A DNA stretch of 64,000 nt. It comes from Flammeovirga agarivorans. GTDB lineage: Bacteria; Bacteroidota; Bacteroidia; Cytophagales; Flammeovirgaceae. The notes beneath the pieces are model-generated. The model ran no database searches and was not told where the DNA came from. It worked only from the letters and a program-made list of their open reading frames with translations. The translations under genes were made by a program, and so were the position numbers. The stretch's first letter is position 1; every line of letters begins with the position of its first letter. The stretch lies in NCBI RefSeq assembly GCF_012641475.1, contig NZ_JABAIL010000003.1, positions 498,318 to 562,317 on the forward strand, read 5' to 3'. Positions 29,654-39,015 of the stretch are shown here, piece after piece.

Positions 29654-30288
29654 AACTTACTTCTTTTTTCTTTTAGGTAATTGAACAACAATAACCAAAA
29701 TGCTAAGGTGAAGAAACCTCCTGCAGGTAAAATCATAATGATCCACGATTGGAAATTTTCTGGTAAGAGCTGTAAATCGAAAACGGTTCCGCTTCCAAAT
29801 ATTTCTCTTACTACTCCTAAACATAAAAGAGCAAAGGTGAAACCGATTCCCATCCCCAACGCATCCAGAATAGAATGTTTGAGGTTATTTTTTGAGGCAA
29901 AAGCTTCTGCTCTACTAAGGATTAAACAGTTGACCACGATCAATGAAATAAATGCTCCTAAGCTTTTGTGTAACTCTACACTAATAGCTTGAATCACATA
30001 ATCAATCACAGTAACAAAAGTGGCTATAATTAATATGTATGACGATATTCTTACTTGCTTCGGGATGAAATTCCTTAACAAGGAAATAAGGATATTCGAC
30101 ATCAATAAAACAAAAGATGTAGCGAGTCCCATGGCCAATGCATTACCAGCAGTGTTGGTAACGGCAAGTACCGGGCACATACCAAGAACTTGTACAAAGA
30201 CTGGGTTTTCCTTCCACAGCCCTTTGATAAACTCATCTGTACTTCGATCTTCTTGTTTCTTCTCTTTCTTTTCTTCTAATGCAATCAT
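29650..30288 (-). CDS. rnfE: Rnf complex subunit RnfE
   Basis: 212 aa with six membrane helices. Typical motifs: FIKGLWKENPVFVQVLGMCPVLAVT (with the N-terminal conserved Cys) and FISLIVVNCLILSRAEAFA (second Cys). It is the partner of RnfA in the transmembrane electron path. A charged N-terminal extension (EEKKEKKQEDRST) is longer than usual. The gene lies 59 bases after rnfG and overlaps rnfA. Confidence 0.95.
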   Translation of the reverse strand: MIALEEKKEKKQEDRSTDEFIKGLWKENPVFVQVLGMCPVLAVTNTAGNALAMGLATSFVLLMSNILISLLRNFIPKQVRISSYILIIATFVTVIDYVIQAISVELHKSLGAFISLIVVNCLILSRAEAFASKNNLKHSILDALGMGIGFTFALLCLGVVREIFGSGTVFDLQLLPENFQSWIIMILPAGGFFTLAFWLLLFNYLKEKRSKL

Positions 30289-30347
30289 AAGCTTTGATTG
30301 TTATTAGTAATAGTAAGTGATGTTATCTACTGAATTTTCACTTGCCA

Positions 30348-30995
30348 TTATTGATTTACTTTTTCCATGCTATCATTGATGATTTTCCCAATAGCTCTAC
30401 TCGAAATGGTTGCTCCTGTAATTCCATCAATTTCCCATGGATGGTTCTTCTCACCATTTTTTACAGTGATCACGGCATTATTGAGTTGCTTCTTTTCCTT
30501 GTCCCAACTGACATCCAGAGCGATAAAGTTGGCTAGAAAGTTTTCATCTTTTTCAATCTTATCACCTAGGCCTGGAGTTTCTTTACTCTCTAATACATGG
30601 AACCCGACAACTGTTTCTGTTTTGGGATCATAACCTATCAAGATTTTAATAATGTCAGCATACCCTTGTCCGCTACACTCCAATGCATATCCAGACATGT
30701 TGCCTTCATCGTTGTATCCAACATAAATTCTGGTTAACCCCTGTTTCTTTTGGTCGAAGGGTATTAATGTTCCGTTTTCAATCAGCATGGGCTCCATCTT
30801 TTTTGTATTGGGAATCACTTGAAAGATGGCTTTTTCTAAAGCTTCTGCTTTTAAGAAAGCCCGTCTCTCACTTGTTCCTTCGTAGATAGATACAATTAGT
30901 AGAGCACAAAGTAGACCCAGCCCTACCATTGCTGATAGCATTTTTCCACTCTTTGGAGTATCCTCTTGTGGTATAGGTTGACTTGGTGCATTCAT
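30348..30995 (-). CDS. rnfG: Rnf complex subunit RnfG (covalent FMN)
   Basis: 215 aa: one N-terminal membrane helix (about 20-38) and a periplasmic FMN-binding domain. The flavinylation motif is DGITGATISS, with Thr196 as the predicted FMN attachment residue; ETPGLGDKI is another family motif. Attachment needs the ApbE flavin transferase, which is not encoded in this window. The start overlaps the rnfD stop by four bases. Confidence 0.95.
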   Translation of the reverse strand: MNAPSQPIPQEDTPKSGKMLSAMVGLGLLCALLIVSIYEGTSERRAFLKAEALEKAIFQVIPNTKKMEPMLIENGTLIPFDQKKQGLTRIYVGYNDEGNMSGYALECSGQGYADIIKILIGYDPKTETVVGFHVLESKETPGLGDKIEKDENFLANFIALDVSWDKEKKQLNNAVITVKNGEKNHPWEIDGITGATISSRAIGKIINDSMEKVNQ

Positions 30996-32008
30996 GACTT
31001 TTTACTTTTTGATGTACCGTAAACTTTAGGTTGTATCCATCGATCGATCTGTGGAGATAAAGCATTGGCCAATAAAATAGCATACATTACTCCTTCGGGA
31101 AGTCCTCCCCAAATACGAATGACGACGACTAAAATTCCAATGAAACAACCATAGATGCATACTCCTAAAGATGTGATCGGTGAGCCCACCATATCTGTAG
31201 CCATAAACATAGCTCCCAGCATTAGTCCTCCAGAGCATAAGGTAAACCATGGTGTAGGATATACTTCGGGTTGTATCATATATAAAATGCCTGAAAAGAT
31301 AAACGCACTACTTAGAATGGATAATGGAATCCTCCAATTCATCATGCCTTTGTAGATAAGGTAAATGCCACCCAGTAGAATAAAAACAACACTGGTTTCA
31401 CCCGTAGAACCTCCGACAAACCCTAAGAAAAGGTCTGAAGTTTCTACTGCAACATGATCAAACTTAAAAGCCGATAATGGTGTAGCTCCAGAACTTCCAT
31501 CAAATACAGGTTGTAGTAAAGGAACAGTAAATAATGAAGAAGGAACTGAGGTAAAACGATTGTCAAGTAATGCAGGATACCAAGTAGTAATAGCTACAGG
31601 AAATGCTGCTTGCAATACCGCTCTACCCACTAAGGCAGGATTAAATACATTGTAACCCAATCCACCGAATAAGAATTTTCCTAATCCAATGGCGATTACA
31701 CCCCCAACCATTGTCATCCAAAGTGGAAAAATAGGAGGGAGTGTAAGGCCCAGTAGTAAACCAGTTATGGTTGCAGAGTAATCATCTATCGTAGTGTCTT
31801 TATTTGTGACCTTACAAAGCAAATGTTCTGTAAATACACAGGAAGCCACCGACATACCTATGGTCAATAATGCACTGATACCAAATACATAAACTGAAAA
31901 TAGTGCAGCAGGTAATAGTGCATAGACCACATTCTTCATGATCACATCAGTGGTTACACCTTTAGTAAGGTGAGGTGATGTGCTGATATGTAATGTTTTA
32001 CTAAGCAT
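30992..32008 (-). CDS. rnfD: Rnf complex subunit RnfD
   Basis: 338 aa from ATG 32008 (MLSKTLHIST), which overlaps the rnfC stop by eight bases; an ATG 39 bases further upstream would force a long overlap. About nine membrane helices, homologous to NqrB. The covalent FMN site is SSGATPL (Thr176), and GGLGYNVFNPALVGRA is a family motif. RnfD forms part of the ion-conducting module. Na+ versus H+ preference cannot be judged from sequence here. Confidence 0.95.
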   Translation of the reverse strand: MLSKTLHISTSPHLTKGVTTDVIMKNVVYALLPAALFSVYVFGISALLTIGMSVASCVFTEHLLCKVTNKDTTIDDYSATITGLLLGLTLPPIFPLWMTMVGGVIAIGLGKFLFGGLGYNVFNPALVGRAVLQAAFPVAITTWYPALLDNRFTSVPSSLFTVPLLQPVFDGSSGATPLSAFKFDHVAVETSDLFLGFVGGSTGETSVVFILLGGIYLIYKGMMNWRIPLSILSSAFIFSGILYMIQPEVYPTPWFTLCSGGLMLGAMFMATDMVGSPITSLGVCIYGCFIGILVVVIRIWGGLPEGVMYAILLANALSPQIDRWIQPKVYGTSKSKKS

Positions 32009-33344
32009 GTATTTTGGCTTTTCTTTTTCTAACAATAGATTTAGCAATTCTAAACCTCTGTACTAACGGAATATTGGATGGGCATACATAAGAGCAGCTT
32101 CCACATTCAAAGCAGTCCATCAAATTGCAATCTTCTGCCATCTGATCATATGATTCTGCTTTTGCCAATAACCCCATTTTCGAAGGGTTTAGACTAATAG
32201 GGCAGGCATCTACACAGCTTCCACATTTTATGCAGGCAAAAACTCTATCGTTTACCTTTACTTCATTCTTTGTGAAAACTACTATTCCAGAGGTACCTTT
32301 AACGATAGGGATATCTAAGTTGGAAACTGATACACCCATCATTGGTCCGCCGAGATATACTTCTGAAATATCATTGGAGACACCCACTTCTTCGAGGACA
32401 AACCGTAATGGAGTACCAATAGGAATAAGGTAATTGCCTTTTTTCTTTACCCCAGGCCCTGTTATTGTTACTACCCGTTCTTGAATACCTTGGCCTCTAG
32501 GTAATAGTCTTCCTATTTCTGCAGTAGTCGCTACATTAACGACAACAACACCCACATCAATAGGTAATCCACCCGATGGCACTTCGATATCAAGAACAGA
32601 AGTGATCAACATTTTCTCCGCACCTTGAGGGTATTTTACAGGAACTACTTTAACCGATATAGGTAAGTCTTCTGGAAGTAAACTTTCAAGATGCTTTGCG
32701 GCATTTTTCTTGTTGGCTTCAATGCCAATTATACATTCATTTGCTCCTGTTGCCTTTAATAAATATCGAATACCCATAAAGATGTCTTCTGCTTGTTCTA
32801 GCATCACTCGGTGGTCTGTAGTAAGGAAAGGCTCACATTCAACACCATTGAGTAAGAGTACATCACAGGTTTTATCTTCTGGTACTTTCAGTTTAACATG
32901 AGTGGGAAAAGCTGCACCTCCAAGGCCAACAATACCAGCTTGTTGAATACCTTGTAGGATATCACTTTTGTCAGCATCATAATGGATGGGTGTACCTTCT
33001 GCTACTTCCTGTCCTGAATAAGGGAACGCTTCAAGGTAAATTCCCTCAGACATTTTTCCACCTACAGTGGGTACAGGTTTTATCTTTTGAATAATTCCCG
33101 AAACAGGAGCATGTAGTGGTACTGACATATATCCATTGGCCTTAGCTAGGAGCTGACCTCTTGCTACTTCCTGTCCTTCTCTCACAACAAGTTCGGCAGG
33201 TTGGCCAATATGTTGTGAGAGGGGAAGGATGTACACCGGAGCAAAAGAAAACTGTCTGATCGGCAGGTCTTTTGTGTCGTCTTTAAACTCCGGTGGATGA
33301 ATCCCATGTTTGAAAGTATTTTTATGGAAATTAAATAACTTCAT
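32001..33344 (-). CDS. rnfC: Rnf complex subunit RnfC
   Basis: 447 aa. Domains: N-terminal barrel-sandwich (about 30-110), Rossmann-like FMN/NADH-binding region homologous to NuoF and NqrA (GIVGLGGAAFPTHVKL, about 135-155), SLBB-like region, and two [4Fe-4S] motifs CIKCGSCVDAC (Cys371-381) and CFECGSCSYVC (Cys411-421). RnfC docks NAD+ and receives electrons at the cytosolic face. The C-terminal extension found in some proteobacterial RnfC proteins is absent. It begins seven bases after the PFOR stop, so the two are almost certainly co-translated from one mRNA. Confidence 0.95.
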   Translation of the reverse strand: MKLFNFHKNTFKHGIHPPEFKDDTKDLPIRQFSFAPVYILPLSQHIGQPAELVVREGQEVARGQLLAKANGYMSVPLHAPVSGIIQKIKPVPTVGGKMSEGIYLEAFPYSGQEVAEGTPIHYDADKSDILQGIQQAGIVGLGGAAFPTHVKLKVPEDKTCDVLLLNGVECEPFLTTDHRVMLEQAEDIFMGIRYLLKATGANECIIGIEANKKNAAKHLESLLPEDLPISVKVVPVKYPQGAEKMLITSVLDIEVPSGGLPIDVGVVVVNVATTAEIGRLLPRGQGIQERVVTITGPGVKKKGNYLIPIGTPLRFVLEEVGVSNDISEVYLGGPMMGVSVSNLDIPIVKGTSGIVVFTKNEVKVNDRVFACIKCGSCVDACPISLNPSKMGLLAKAESYDQMAEDCNLMDCFECGSCSYVCPSNIPLVQRFRIAKSIVRKRKAKIHA

Positions 33345-33351
33345 GGGCTTT

Positions 33352-36300
33352 CTAGTTCAAACGCTCAGCTCTTTTAATCCATTTTTCGATGTCCTTTGGA
33401 GAAAGATCTGTCGGTAATCCTGGATGAATTACTCCCTGCGAACATTTCTCTCCAGCTTTCACTAAATCCGAGAATGGACCAGCACCAGGGTTTTTAATGA
33501 TCGCTTGCTTTTGATCATTATATTCAAACATTTTGTTGTTGATCTTAATGCACTCATCACAGCCACTACATTCTTCAGATTCTATCCATGGAGCCATTGC
33601 ATTCTCATTGCTTACAACTTCAACGATAGTTTCCGAACTTTGAGGATCATCTTGTGATGGGACAATCATTTCAGAAATATCACCACTTTCACCAGTAGCT
33701 AATTTCATTAACCCTTGAGCGAGTTTACCTACTATATCTTGTCTGATTTTATTTTCATCGACAGTTTCTATTTCTTTAACCCCAGCGATGTCTTTCAGCA
33801 TAATCCAGAAATCTCTTCTTTCTTCAGCAGAATCGACAATTGGAGCGGCAACCATAACGCGTATTAAGTTTTCCTTTTTATCTACTGCCCAGATGTATGG
33901 GAAAATACCGTCTCGATCTTCTTTAGGCAACTCCATAAATTCAGCCAATGGCATCATATTATCATTCCAAGTATCTCTTGGTGCTACTCTAAAGTGTTTT
34001 CTAAATCGAGCTTCAGTGATGGCAAAATCAGCAAAAGTCATATCTACTTCCATCGATTTATCTTTGCCATTGTCTTTGTATTTCAGTGTGTACGATGGCC
34101 AAAGTTTATCCATATCAGGGTTACCCGATAAGTCGAAGTTTTCTGCTGCTGTTGTGCCAATATCAGGGTTGTATTTAAAGACCGGATAGGTACGCGATTC
34201 TATCGCTAGTTTCGCTTGATGTGCCCCCAAGTCATCTGCTACGCCATGTTCTGGTTGGCAGGTAGTATAAATATTAAATAAGGCAGGGCGCTTTGTCATC
34301 AAACCATCGATAAACCCTTCTAACATTTGTGATGTATTCGCAAGGGTAGATTGTAACACATAAGTATTTCGATGTGCCATAGCTATTAAGCCAATTTCCT
34401 TACGAGGTTCAGGTTTTCCTTTCCATACCTTACCATACTGAGCCATATCAGAAACCTGACCAATAAAGCCTGAAGTACAAGCCTGTCCACCAGTATTGGA
34501 ATAAACCTGAGTATCTACAACAACGACTTTAATAGGTTTTCCGGAAGCCATCATTCTTGAAAGGTTTTGGAAACCGATATCATACATAGAACCATCGCCA
34601 CCTAAGGCCACAACAGGTGGGCACAAGTGCCATTCCTCATCTGAGAATTGCTGCCAATTGAAGTAAGTGAAGAAATCATCATGTTTATCAGGGTCGTAAG
34701 CGTTTTCAAGCTCTAACTCTGCTTTACGAACAGCTTTAAATCCATCGGCCATTTTTGCCATATGGCCTTCAAAGATACCCATCGCTAATGAGGTGGAATC
34801 TTGGAATAAGTGATTGGCCCATGGGAATGGATAAGGATTGTATGGATAAGTCGATCCCCAAACAGAAGTACATCCTGTAGCGTTGGTCATACCCATAGAA
34901 GCTCTTCCTCTTCCGGTAGTACCTTGTTCATATTTCCATTTTAGCTGCTTCAGTTGTGCCATCAACTGAGTGACATTTCTGAACCAATCTTGATCGATAG
35001 GATCTGTACCTTTCGCCGACTCAATACGGCTAGTAATGCCAGACATGGTCAAGTCAGTATCAGAAAGTTCTGAAACAATGGATGACATCAGATCTGCATC
35101 GTTCAAATTGACTGTTTCCATCAATTTCAATTGAATGTGCTTCTCCAGTTTTCCAATGAGTTCATTGAGGTACGCCACATGCTTTTCTACTCTTGGCATC
35201 ATCAATGACTCTACTGTTGCAGTGAATAAATGCACTACTGTTTTTTCAGAACAACCTAGACAAGCTCCATCACCCGACGCGAAGGCTGAATATGCTGATT
35301 TATTAAGTAATAGGGTTTCTAATGGACCAATTTTTTCTTCAAGGTCATCAATCCTATTGTATTTTGGAGGAGTAGAAGGAAGGGCTTCCCAAAGGTCCCA
35401 TTCTTCTCGTAATTTGGCTACAGAACCATCAGTCTGTATGACGGGCTTTAATGCATCATCTTCACAAACCTTGATACATTCCATACAGCCCTTACAAGTT
35501 TGAGGGTTTAATGTGATGCTAAATAAACCACCACTACCTTTTTCCTTCTTCTCATTTAAGTGATAGTACGGACGAGTTAATGCAAATTGGAAGTCACCAA
35601 TTTCTTTTTTGAACCATTCTAATTCTTGAATTAACTCTGGAGATGTATTGGCATCATAGATTTTTTCATCTAAAATGGCATGAATCTGATCGCTCACGGT
35701 TACATCACCTTTAACCGCATCAAAGCGGTCACGAATTTTGGTCGTCATCATTCGAATGGCTTTAGGCAAGTGATCCACTTTACCATATTTCTTTCGAACT
35801 CTTTTCACTACCGTGTCCATCACATCATCTAGTTCGGAAACCAAACCAGGTAATGCGGTATCTGGACAAACGGTATAACAGTTTCCGCAGGCAGTACAAT
35901 TGTTAGGTATCCATTCAGGATGTTCAAAACGGATACCTGTCATATCTCTGAACAACGACGAGGCTGCAGGCATCACACTAAGACCAATAAATGGATCAGT
36001 GATATTGTCGTTGCCCATTCCTTTTTGGTAGAAATTACCAGTTTGCTCCCAGAATCTATGAACGTCAGAGAGGTTAGACTCACTGACAGGAGCCGCTTTA
36101 AGCATGTTGGGGACAGGGATGTTTTTATGAATGTCTTGAATGACTTTCTGTTCGGTGATCTCTTTACAAGTAATTTCATTTACTTCATCAAAGCCACGTT
36201 TTACTACACGCATGTTGTCATCAACAACTCTTTGCCCTTTCGCACCGAATTTATATTGTAATTGATCTTGAATTGCATCTAATAATTTATCTGCATTAAG

Positions 36301-38256
36301 ACCTGTTTTTTCCATCAATGGAGAAGAAGAGAAAAATGCCCCTTGGAAGGCAATACCTTGCATACGTAGTTGTAATTCAGGATCGGTGGCTTCTTCTCTA
36401 GCGATTTTAAAACCATCAATATAGAATACATGAATGTTCTTATCGATGATAATTTTTTGATATTGTTTAGGGATATCAGCCCAAACTTCTTCTTGTGTTG
36501 CTTTATCACTTTGGATAATAAAACAGCCCCCTTCCTTAAGTCCTGCAATTGCATTTGTATGCTTGAATACATTTGGATCAGGAGATAGCACAACATCCAC
36601 AAAATAATATTCGCAGTTGATTCGGATAGGTTCAGGGGCTGCAGCAAGATAATAGGTAGTAGGTTGACCCTTTTTCTCAGAACCGTATTTCGGATTAGCT
36701 TTAATATCATAACCTAATAGGTCAAAGAGGGTCATGGCAAGGTTTTTACCTGTTGTGATTGCACCCCATCCTCCGATGGAATGGAAACGAACGGTAACCG
36801 CTTCTTTTGGCATTAAGTTAGGATTTTCTGATCCTCTCACAGAAAGTTCCTTAATGTTAGGGTAAGATTCTTGAATGGTTTCTTGATACTGTCTTTGTTT
36901 TGGACTAAATGATTTTTCCCTTACAAAGTCAATGGATAAGTAGAACTGTTTTTTCTGAGTTCCACTTTCCAGCATATTTTCAATCGCACCGATAATACCT
37001 TCTGGTTGTAGATCTCGGCTACCCATACCGAATGATCCAGAATATAGCGCAGGCATTTCTTTAGGTTGGTAACCTACTAGCTCTGGGTAAGGAAGGTTTT
37101 TCTTGTGCGTTCCGTTTTCTAGACATTTTGAAAGGACCGATCTGATCTCTCTCATAATTGGAGCATCTTCAGCAAGAGGTTGGTCGAGACGTTCTAAGAT
37201 GGTTACCCCTTTTTTACCTTTCAAAATTTTTGCTAAACAATCGGCAGGGAAAGGTCTAAACATTACCAGATCCACTACACCAATTTTTAACCCTCTGGTT
37301 TCTCTGAGGTAATCAACCACTGCTTCTGCACTAGAAACGACACTACCTTGGCCAAGGATCAGATAATCTGCATCTTCTACCTTGTAGGTCATTACTCTTT
37401 TATATCGACGGCCTGTTAGTTGATAAAACTCTTCAAATGCATCATCGGTAATGTCCTTAATATGATCAAAGAAGAATGGACGCTGTGCAGCAACTGACTG
37501 CATATAAGCATCTTGGTTTTGAACAATACCAGTCATTAATGGGTTGTCTACATCCCAAACTTCAGGAATTCTTCTTCGTTTTTCTCCATAAATTATTTTT
37601 TGCGCCGGAGTTGGCGTATCGATTATATCATCAGGTCTACCTAGAAATTCTTTAATAAGATCTCTTTCAGGAAGGTCCAATGATTCGATCAGGTGAGTAG
37701 TAAGGAATCCATCTTGTGCGATCACTCCAGGGGTTAATGCCATCTCAGCAATTTTATGTGAGATGATATTTAAGTCGGCTACATGTTGTGCCTTTTTAGC
37801 GAAAAGTTGGAAAAATCCTGTATCATCAATCGCATGGTAATCATCATGCCCTGCATGTACATTTAATGTGGATTTGGTCATGGCTCTTGCACCAATATTC
37901 AACACATAAGTAAGTCGCTTACCTACCGCTGCATAAAGAGATTCATGCATATATGCAATCCCCTGACCTGAAGAGAAATTGGAGGCCCTTTGTCCTGTCA
38001 TTGATAAACCTGCGGTAACAGCTGCTGCTGCATGTTCCCCTTCGGGTTCAATAAAAATAAGAGGTCTATCAGAAATGTTGAGATGTCCTTTTGCGGCTTC
38101 TTCAGCCCAATATTCACCCATTTGGGTGGAAGGAGTAATAGGGTATGCACCCGCTGCATCTGACGATTCCCTTTCGCACATAATAGCTACAGTGTTCCCA
38201 TCCATAGCTACACGAACTCCAGGGTACTTGACGTTAGTTCTGTTGTCGTTGTCCAT
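33352..38256 (-). CDS. nifJ: Enlarged pyruvate:ferredoxin (flavodoxin) oxidoreductase with C-terminal ferredoxin-like domain
   Basis: 1634 aa, against roughly 1170-1230 for standard enzymes. In order: N-terminal pyrimidine-binding domain (about 10-260), domain II (about 290-430), gamma domain (about 485-690, SIGGWGAITTGKNLA), dicluster ferredoxin domain (Cys787, 790, 793, 797 and Cys921, 924, 927, 931), and TPP domain (proximal cluster Cys999, Cys1002, probably Cys1129 and Cys1333; TPP/Mg motif GGDGSMYDIGFQN at 1219-1231). It oxidises pyruvate and CoA to acetyl-CoA and CO2, reducing ferredoxin. Extra parts: about 80 aa between the two ferredoxin motifs, about 100 aa inside the TPP domain, and a C-terminal extension ending in CSGCDEC..C (Cys1563, 1566, 1569, 1605), like a single-cluster ferredoxin. 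First gene of the Rnf operon; a -7 element lies at 38294-38301. Another 2-oxoacid substrate cannot be excluded. Confidence 0.92.
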   Translation of the reverse strand: MDNDNRTNVKYPGVRVAMDGNTVAIMCERESSDAAGAYPITPSTQMGEYWAEEAAKGHLNISDRPLIFIEPEGEHAAAAVTAGLSMTGQRASNFSSGQGIAYMHESLYAAVGKRLTYVLNIGARAMTKSTLNVHAGHDDYHAIDDTGFFQLFAKKAQHVADLNIISHKIAEMALTPGVIAQDGFLTTHLIESLDLPERDLIKEFLGRPDDIIDTPTPAQKIIYGEKRRRIPEVWDVDNPLMTGIVQNQDAYMQSVAAQRPFFFDHIKDITDDAFEEFYQLTGRRYKRVMTYKVEDADYLILGQGSVVSSAEAVVDYLRETRGLKIGVVDLVMFRPFPADCLAKILKGKKGVTILERLDQPLAEDAPIMREIRSVLSKCLENGTHKKNLPYPELVGYQPKEMPALYSGSFGMGSRDLQPEGIIGAIENMLESGTQKKQFYLSIDFVREKSFSPKQRQYQETIQESYPNIKELSVRGSENPNLMPKEAVTVRFHSIGGWGAITTGKNLAMTLFDLLGYDIKANPKYGSEKKGQPTTYYLAAAPEPIRINCEYYFVDVVLSPDPNVFKHTNAIAGLKEGGCFIIQSDKATQEEVWADIPKQYQKIIIDKNIHVFYIDGFKIAREEATDPELQLRMQGIAFQGAFFSSSPLMEKTGLNADKLLDAIQDQLQYKFGAKGQRVVDDNMRVVKRGFDEVNEITCKEITEQKVIQDIHKNIPVPNMLKAAPVSESNLSDVHRFWEQTGNFYQKGMGNDNITDPFIGLSVMPAASSLFRDMTGIRFEHPEWIPNNCTACGNCYTVCPDTALPGLVSELDDVMDTVVKRVRKKYGKVDHLPKAIRMMTTKIRDRFDAVKGDVTVSDQIHAILDEKIYDANTSPELIQELEWFKKEIGDFQFALTRPYYHLNEKKEKGSGGLFSITLNPQTCKGCMECIKVCEDDALKPVIQTDGSVAKLREEWDLWEALPSTPPKYNRIDDLEEKIGPLETLLLNKSAYSAFASGDGACLGCSEKTVVHLFTATVESLMMPRVEKHVAYLNELIGKLEKHIQLKLMETVNLNDADLMSSIVSELSDTDLTMSGITSRIESAKGTDPIDQDWFRNVTQLMAQLKQLKWKYEQGTTGRGRASMGMTNATGCTSVWGSTYPYNPYPFPWANHLFQDSTSLAMGIFEGHMAKMADGFKAVRKAELELENAYDPDKHDDFFTYFNWQQFSDEEWHLCPPVVALGGDGSMYDIGFQNLSRMMASGKPIKVVVVDTQVYSNTGGQACTSGFIGQVSDMAQYGKVWKGKPEPRKEIGLIAMAHRNTYVLQSTLANTSQMLEGFIDGLMTKRPALFNIYTTCQPEHGVADDLGAHQAKLAIESRTYPVFKYNPDIGTTAAENFDLSGNPDMDKLWPSYTLKYKDNGKDKSMEVDMTFADFAITEARFRKHFRVAPRDTWNDNMMPLAEFMELPKEDRDGIFPYIWAVDKKENLIRVMVAAPIVDSAEERRDFWIMLKDIAGVKEIETVDENKIRQDIVGKLAQGLMKLATGESGDISEMIVPSQDDPQSSETIVEVVSNENAMAPWIESEECSGCDECIKINNKMFEYNDQKQAIIKNPGAGPFSDLVKAGEKCSQGVIHPGLPTDLSPKDIEKWIKRAERLN

Positions 38257-38293
38257 TGAATATATAATTTTCCGTTGTTTATTTTATGTATAA

Positions 38294-38301
38294 CAAAAAT
38301 A
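38294..38301 (-). promoter_or_regulatory. -7 element of the PFOR-Rnf operon
   Basis: TATTTTTG on the minus strand, 38 bases upstream of the nifJ start. No convincing TTTG at the expected -33 position, so the promoter may need an activator. Confidence 0.45.
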
Positions 38302-38384
38302 AACTAATACCGTAAGTGTGATTGTATTAGTATCTTTTGTACTTGTTTCTATCAAGGATATTCAATAAAAGCGAGGTTAGTATG

Positions 38385-38430
38385 CCTCTCAGCTACAGTG
38401 ACTTGTTCGTCCTGTAGCTGATGTGAGAGG
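38385..38430. repeat. Stable imperfect hairpin
   Basis: CCTCTCA-GCTACAG pairs with CTGTAGCTG-atg-TGAGAGG, leaving a 13-base loop and a small bulge. It has no T-run on either side. It lies upstream of the predicted nifJ promoter and could be an orphan structured RNA, an attenuator of a longer leader, or a protein site. Confidence 0.45.
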
Positions 38431-38603
38431 TCAAAAGTAGATTAGTTTTATATTTTATTCATTTCTACTTATTAAGTAATAGTTCTAGTTTTCTAATTCT
38501 AAGTTTTGATAAAGAATTAATAGGTAATAGGTTGATACACGTGATAGTTATATGGTTATAGTAAGTTTCATTTCATACTTTTTCGTTGTTTGTTTTTCAT
38601 TAT

Positions 38604-38618
38604 GTGTAATGATTACAC
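38604..38618. promoter_or_regulatory. Fur-family-like 7-1-7 palindrome, copy 1
   Basis: GTGTAAT-G-ATTACAC. The 7-1-7 layout and the TAATnATTA core match boxes of Fur, PerR and Zur regulators; the flanks are closest to the Zur type. A second copy lies at 39447-39461. Confidence 0.4.
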
Positions 38619-38673
38619 TATAAATGTAGGCAGACCCTAAAAAAAATGACATGACGATGATCAAAGGAAAAAG

Positions 38674-38685
38674 TGACCAAGGTCA
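38674..38685. promoter_or_regulatory. Perfect dyad TGACC-AA-GGTCA
   Basis: A 12-base palindrome in the region upstream of nifJ. Operator-like; factor unknown. Confidence 0.3.
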
Positions 38686-38946
38686 TAAAGAAGCTTATAC
38701 TTCACCAATTACTAAGAAATCTATTTTGTAATATCTCATTGATTAATATTTCATAATGAGATGAAAATTAGATATTTATAAACTTGTGAATGTTGTTTGG
38801 TAGTCAAATTAATAGAATGGTTAAAAGAGTGATTTTATTTATTTAGAATCTTTCCAAAATGTTAATCTCAAGCGATTGTTAACAATATTTACAGAGTGAG
38901 GAGCTAAAAAAATATCAGTTATTTCTAACAAAAATTATTTAACCAA

Positions 38947-38982
38947 TAAAAAAGGCTGTTATATCTTTCTGATATAACAGCC
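38947..38982 (-). terminator. Terminator of the winged-helix-like gene
   Basis: Perfect 12-bp stem GGCTGTTATATC / GATATAACAGCC, followed on the minus strand by a T-run. Confidence 0.85.
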
Positions 38983-39015
38983 ATTCCTAGTTACACAAAT
39001 TTCAAAAAATTTGGA

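Larger units (their letters stand above)
38257..38940. other. Long regulatory intergenic region upstream of the PFOR-Rnf operon
   Basis: About 680 bases without a convincing reading frame. It contains the nifJ -7 element, a GC-richer hairpin (38385-38430), a Fur-family-like palindrome (38604-38618) and a TGACC-AA-GGTCA dyad (38674-38685), listed separately. Such a density of dyads suggests layered control of the operon. Confidence 0.5.

Noticed and set aside
35135-36261. Several antisense frames inside the PFOR gene (35135-35503, 35920-36261 and others)
   Set aside because: The PFOR frame is well supported by domain motifs throughout; the antisense frames are by-products of its codon use.
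33352-38256. Idea that the 1634-residue PFOR results from a sequencing error or gene fusion by frameshift
   Set aside because: The frame is continuous, the inserts lie between intact domains in the expected order, and the extension carries its own ordered cysteine motif.
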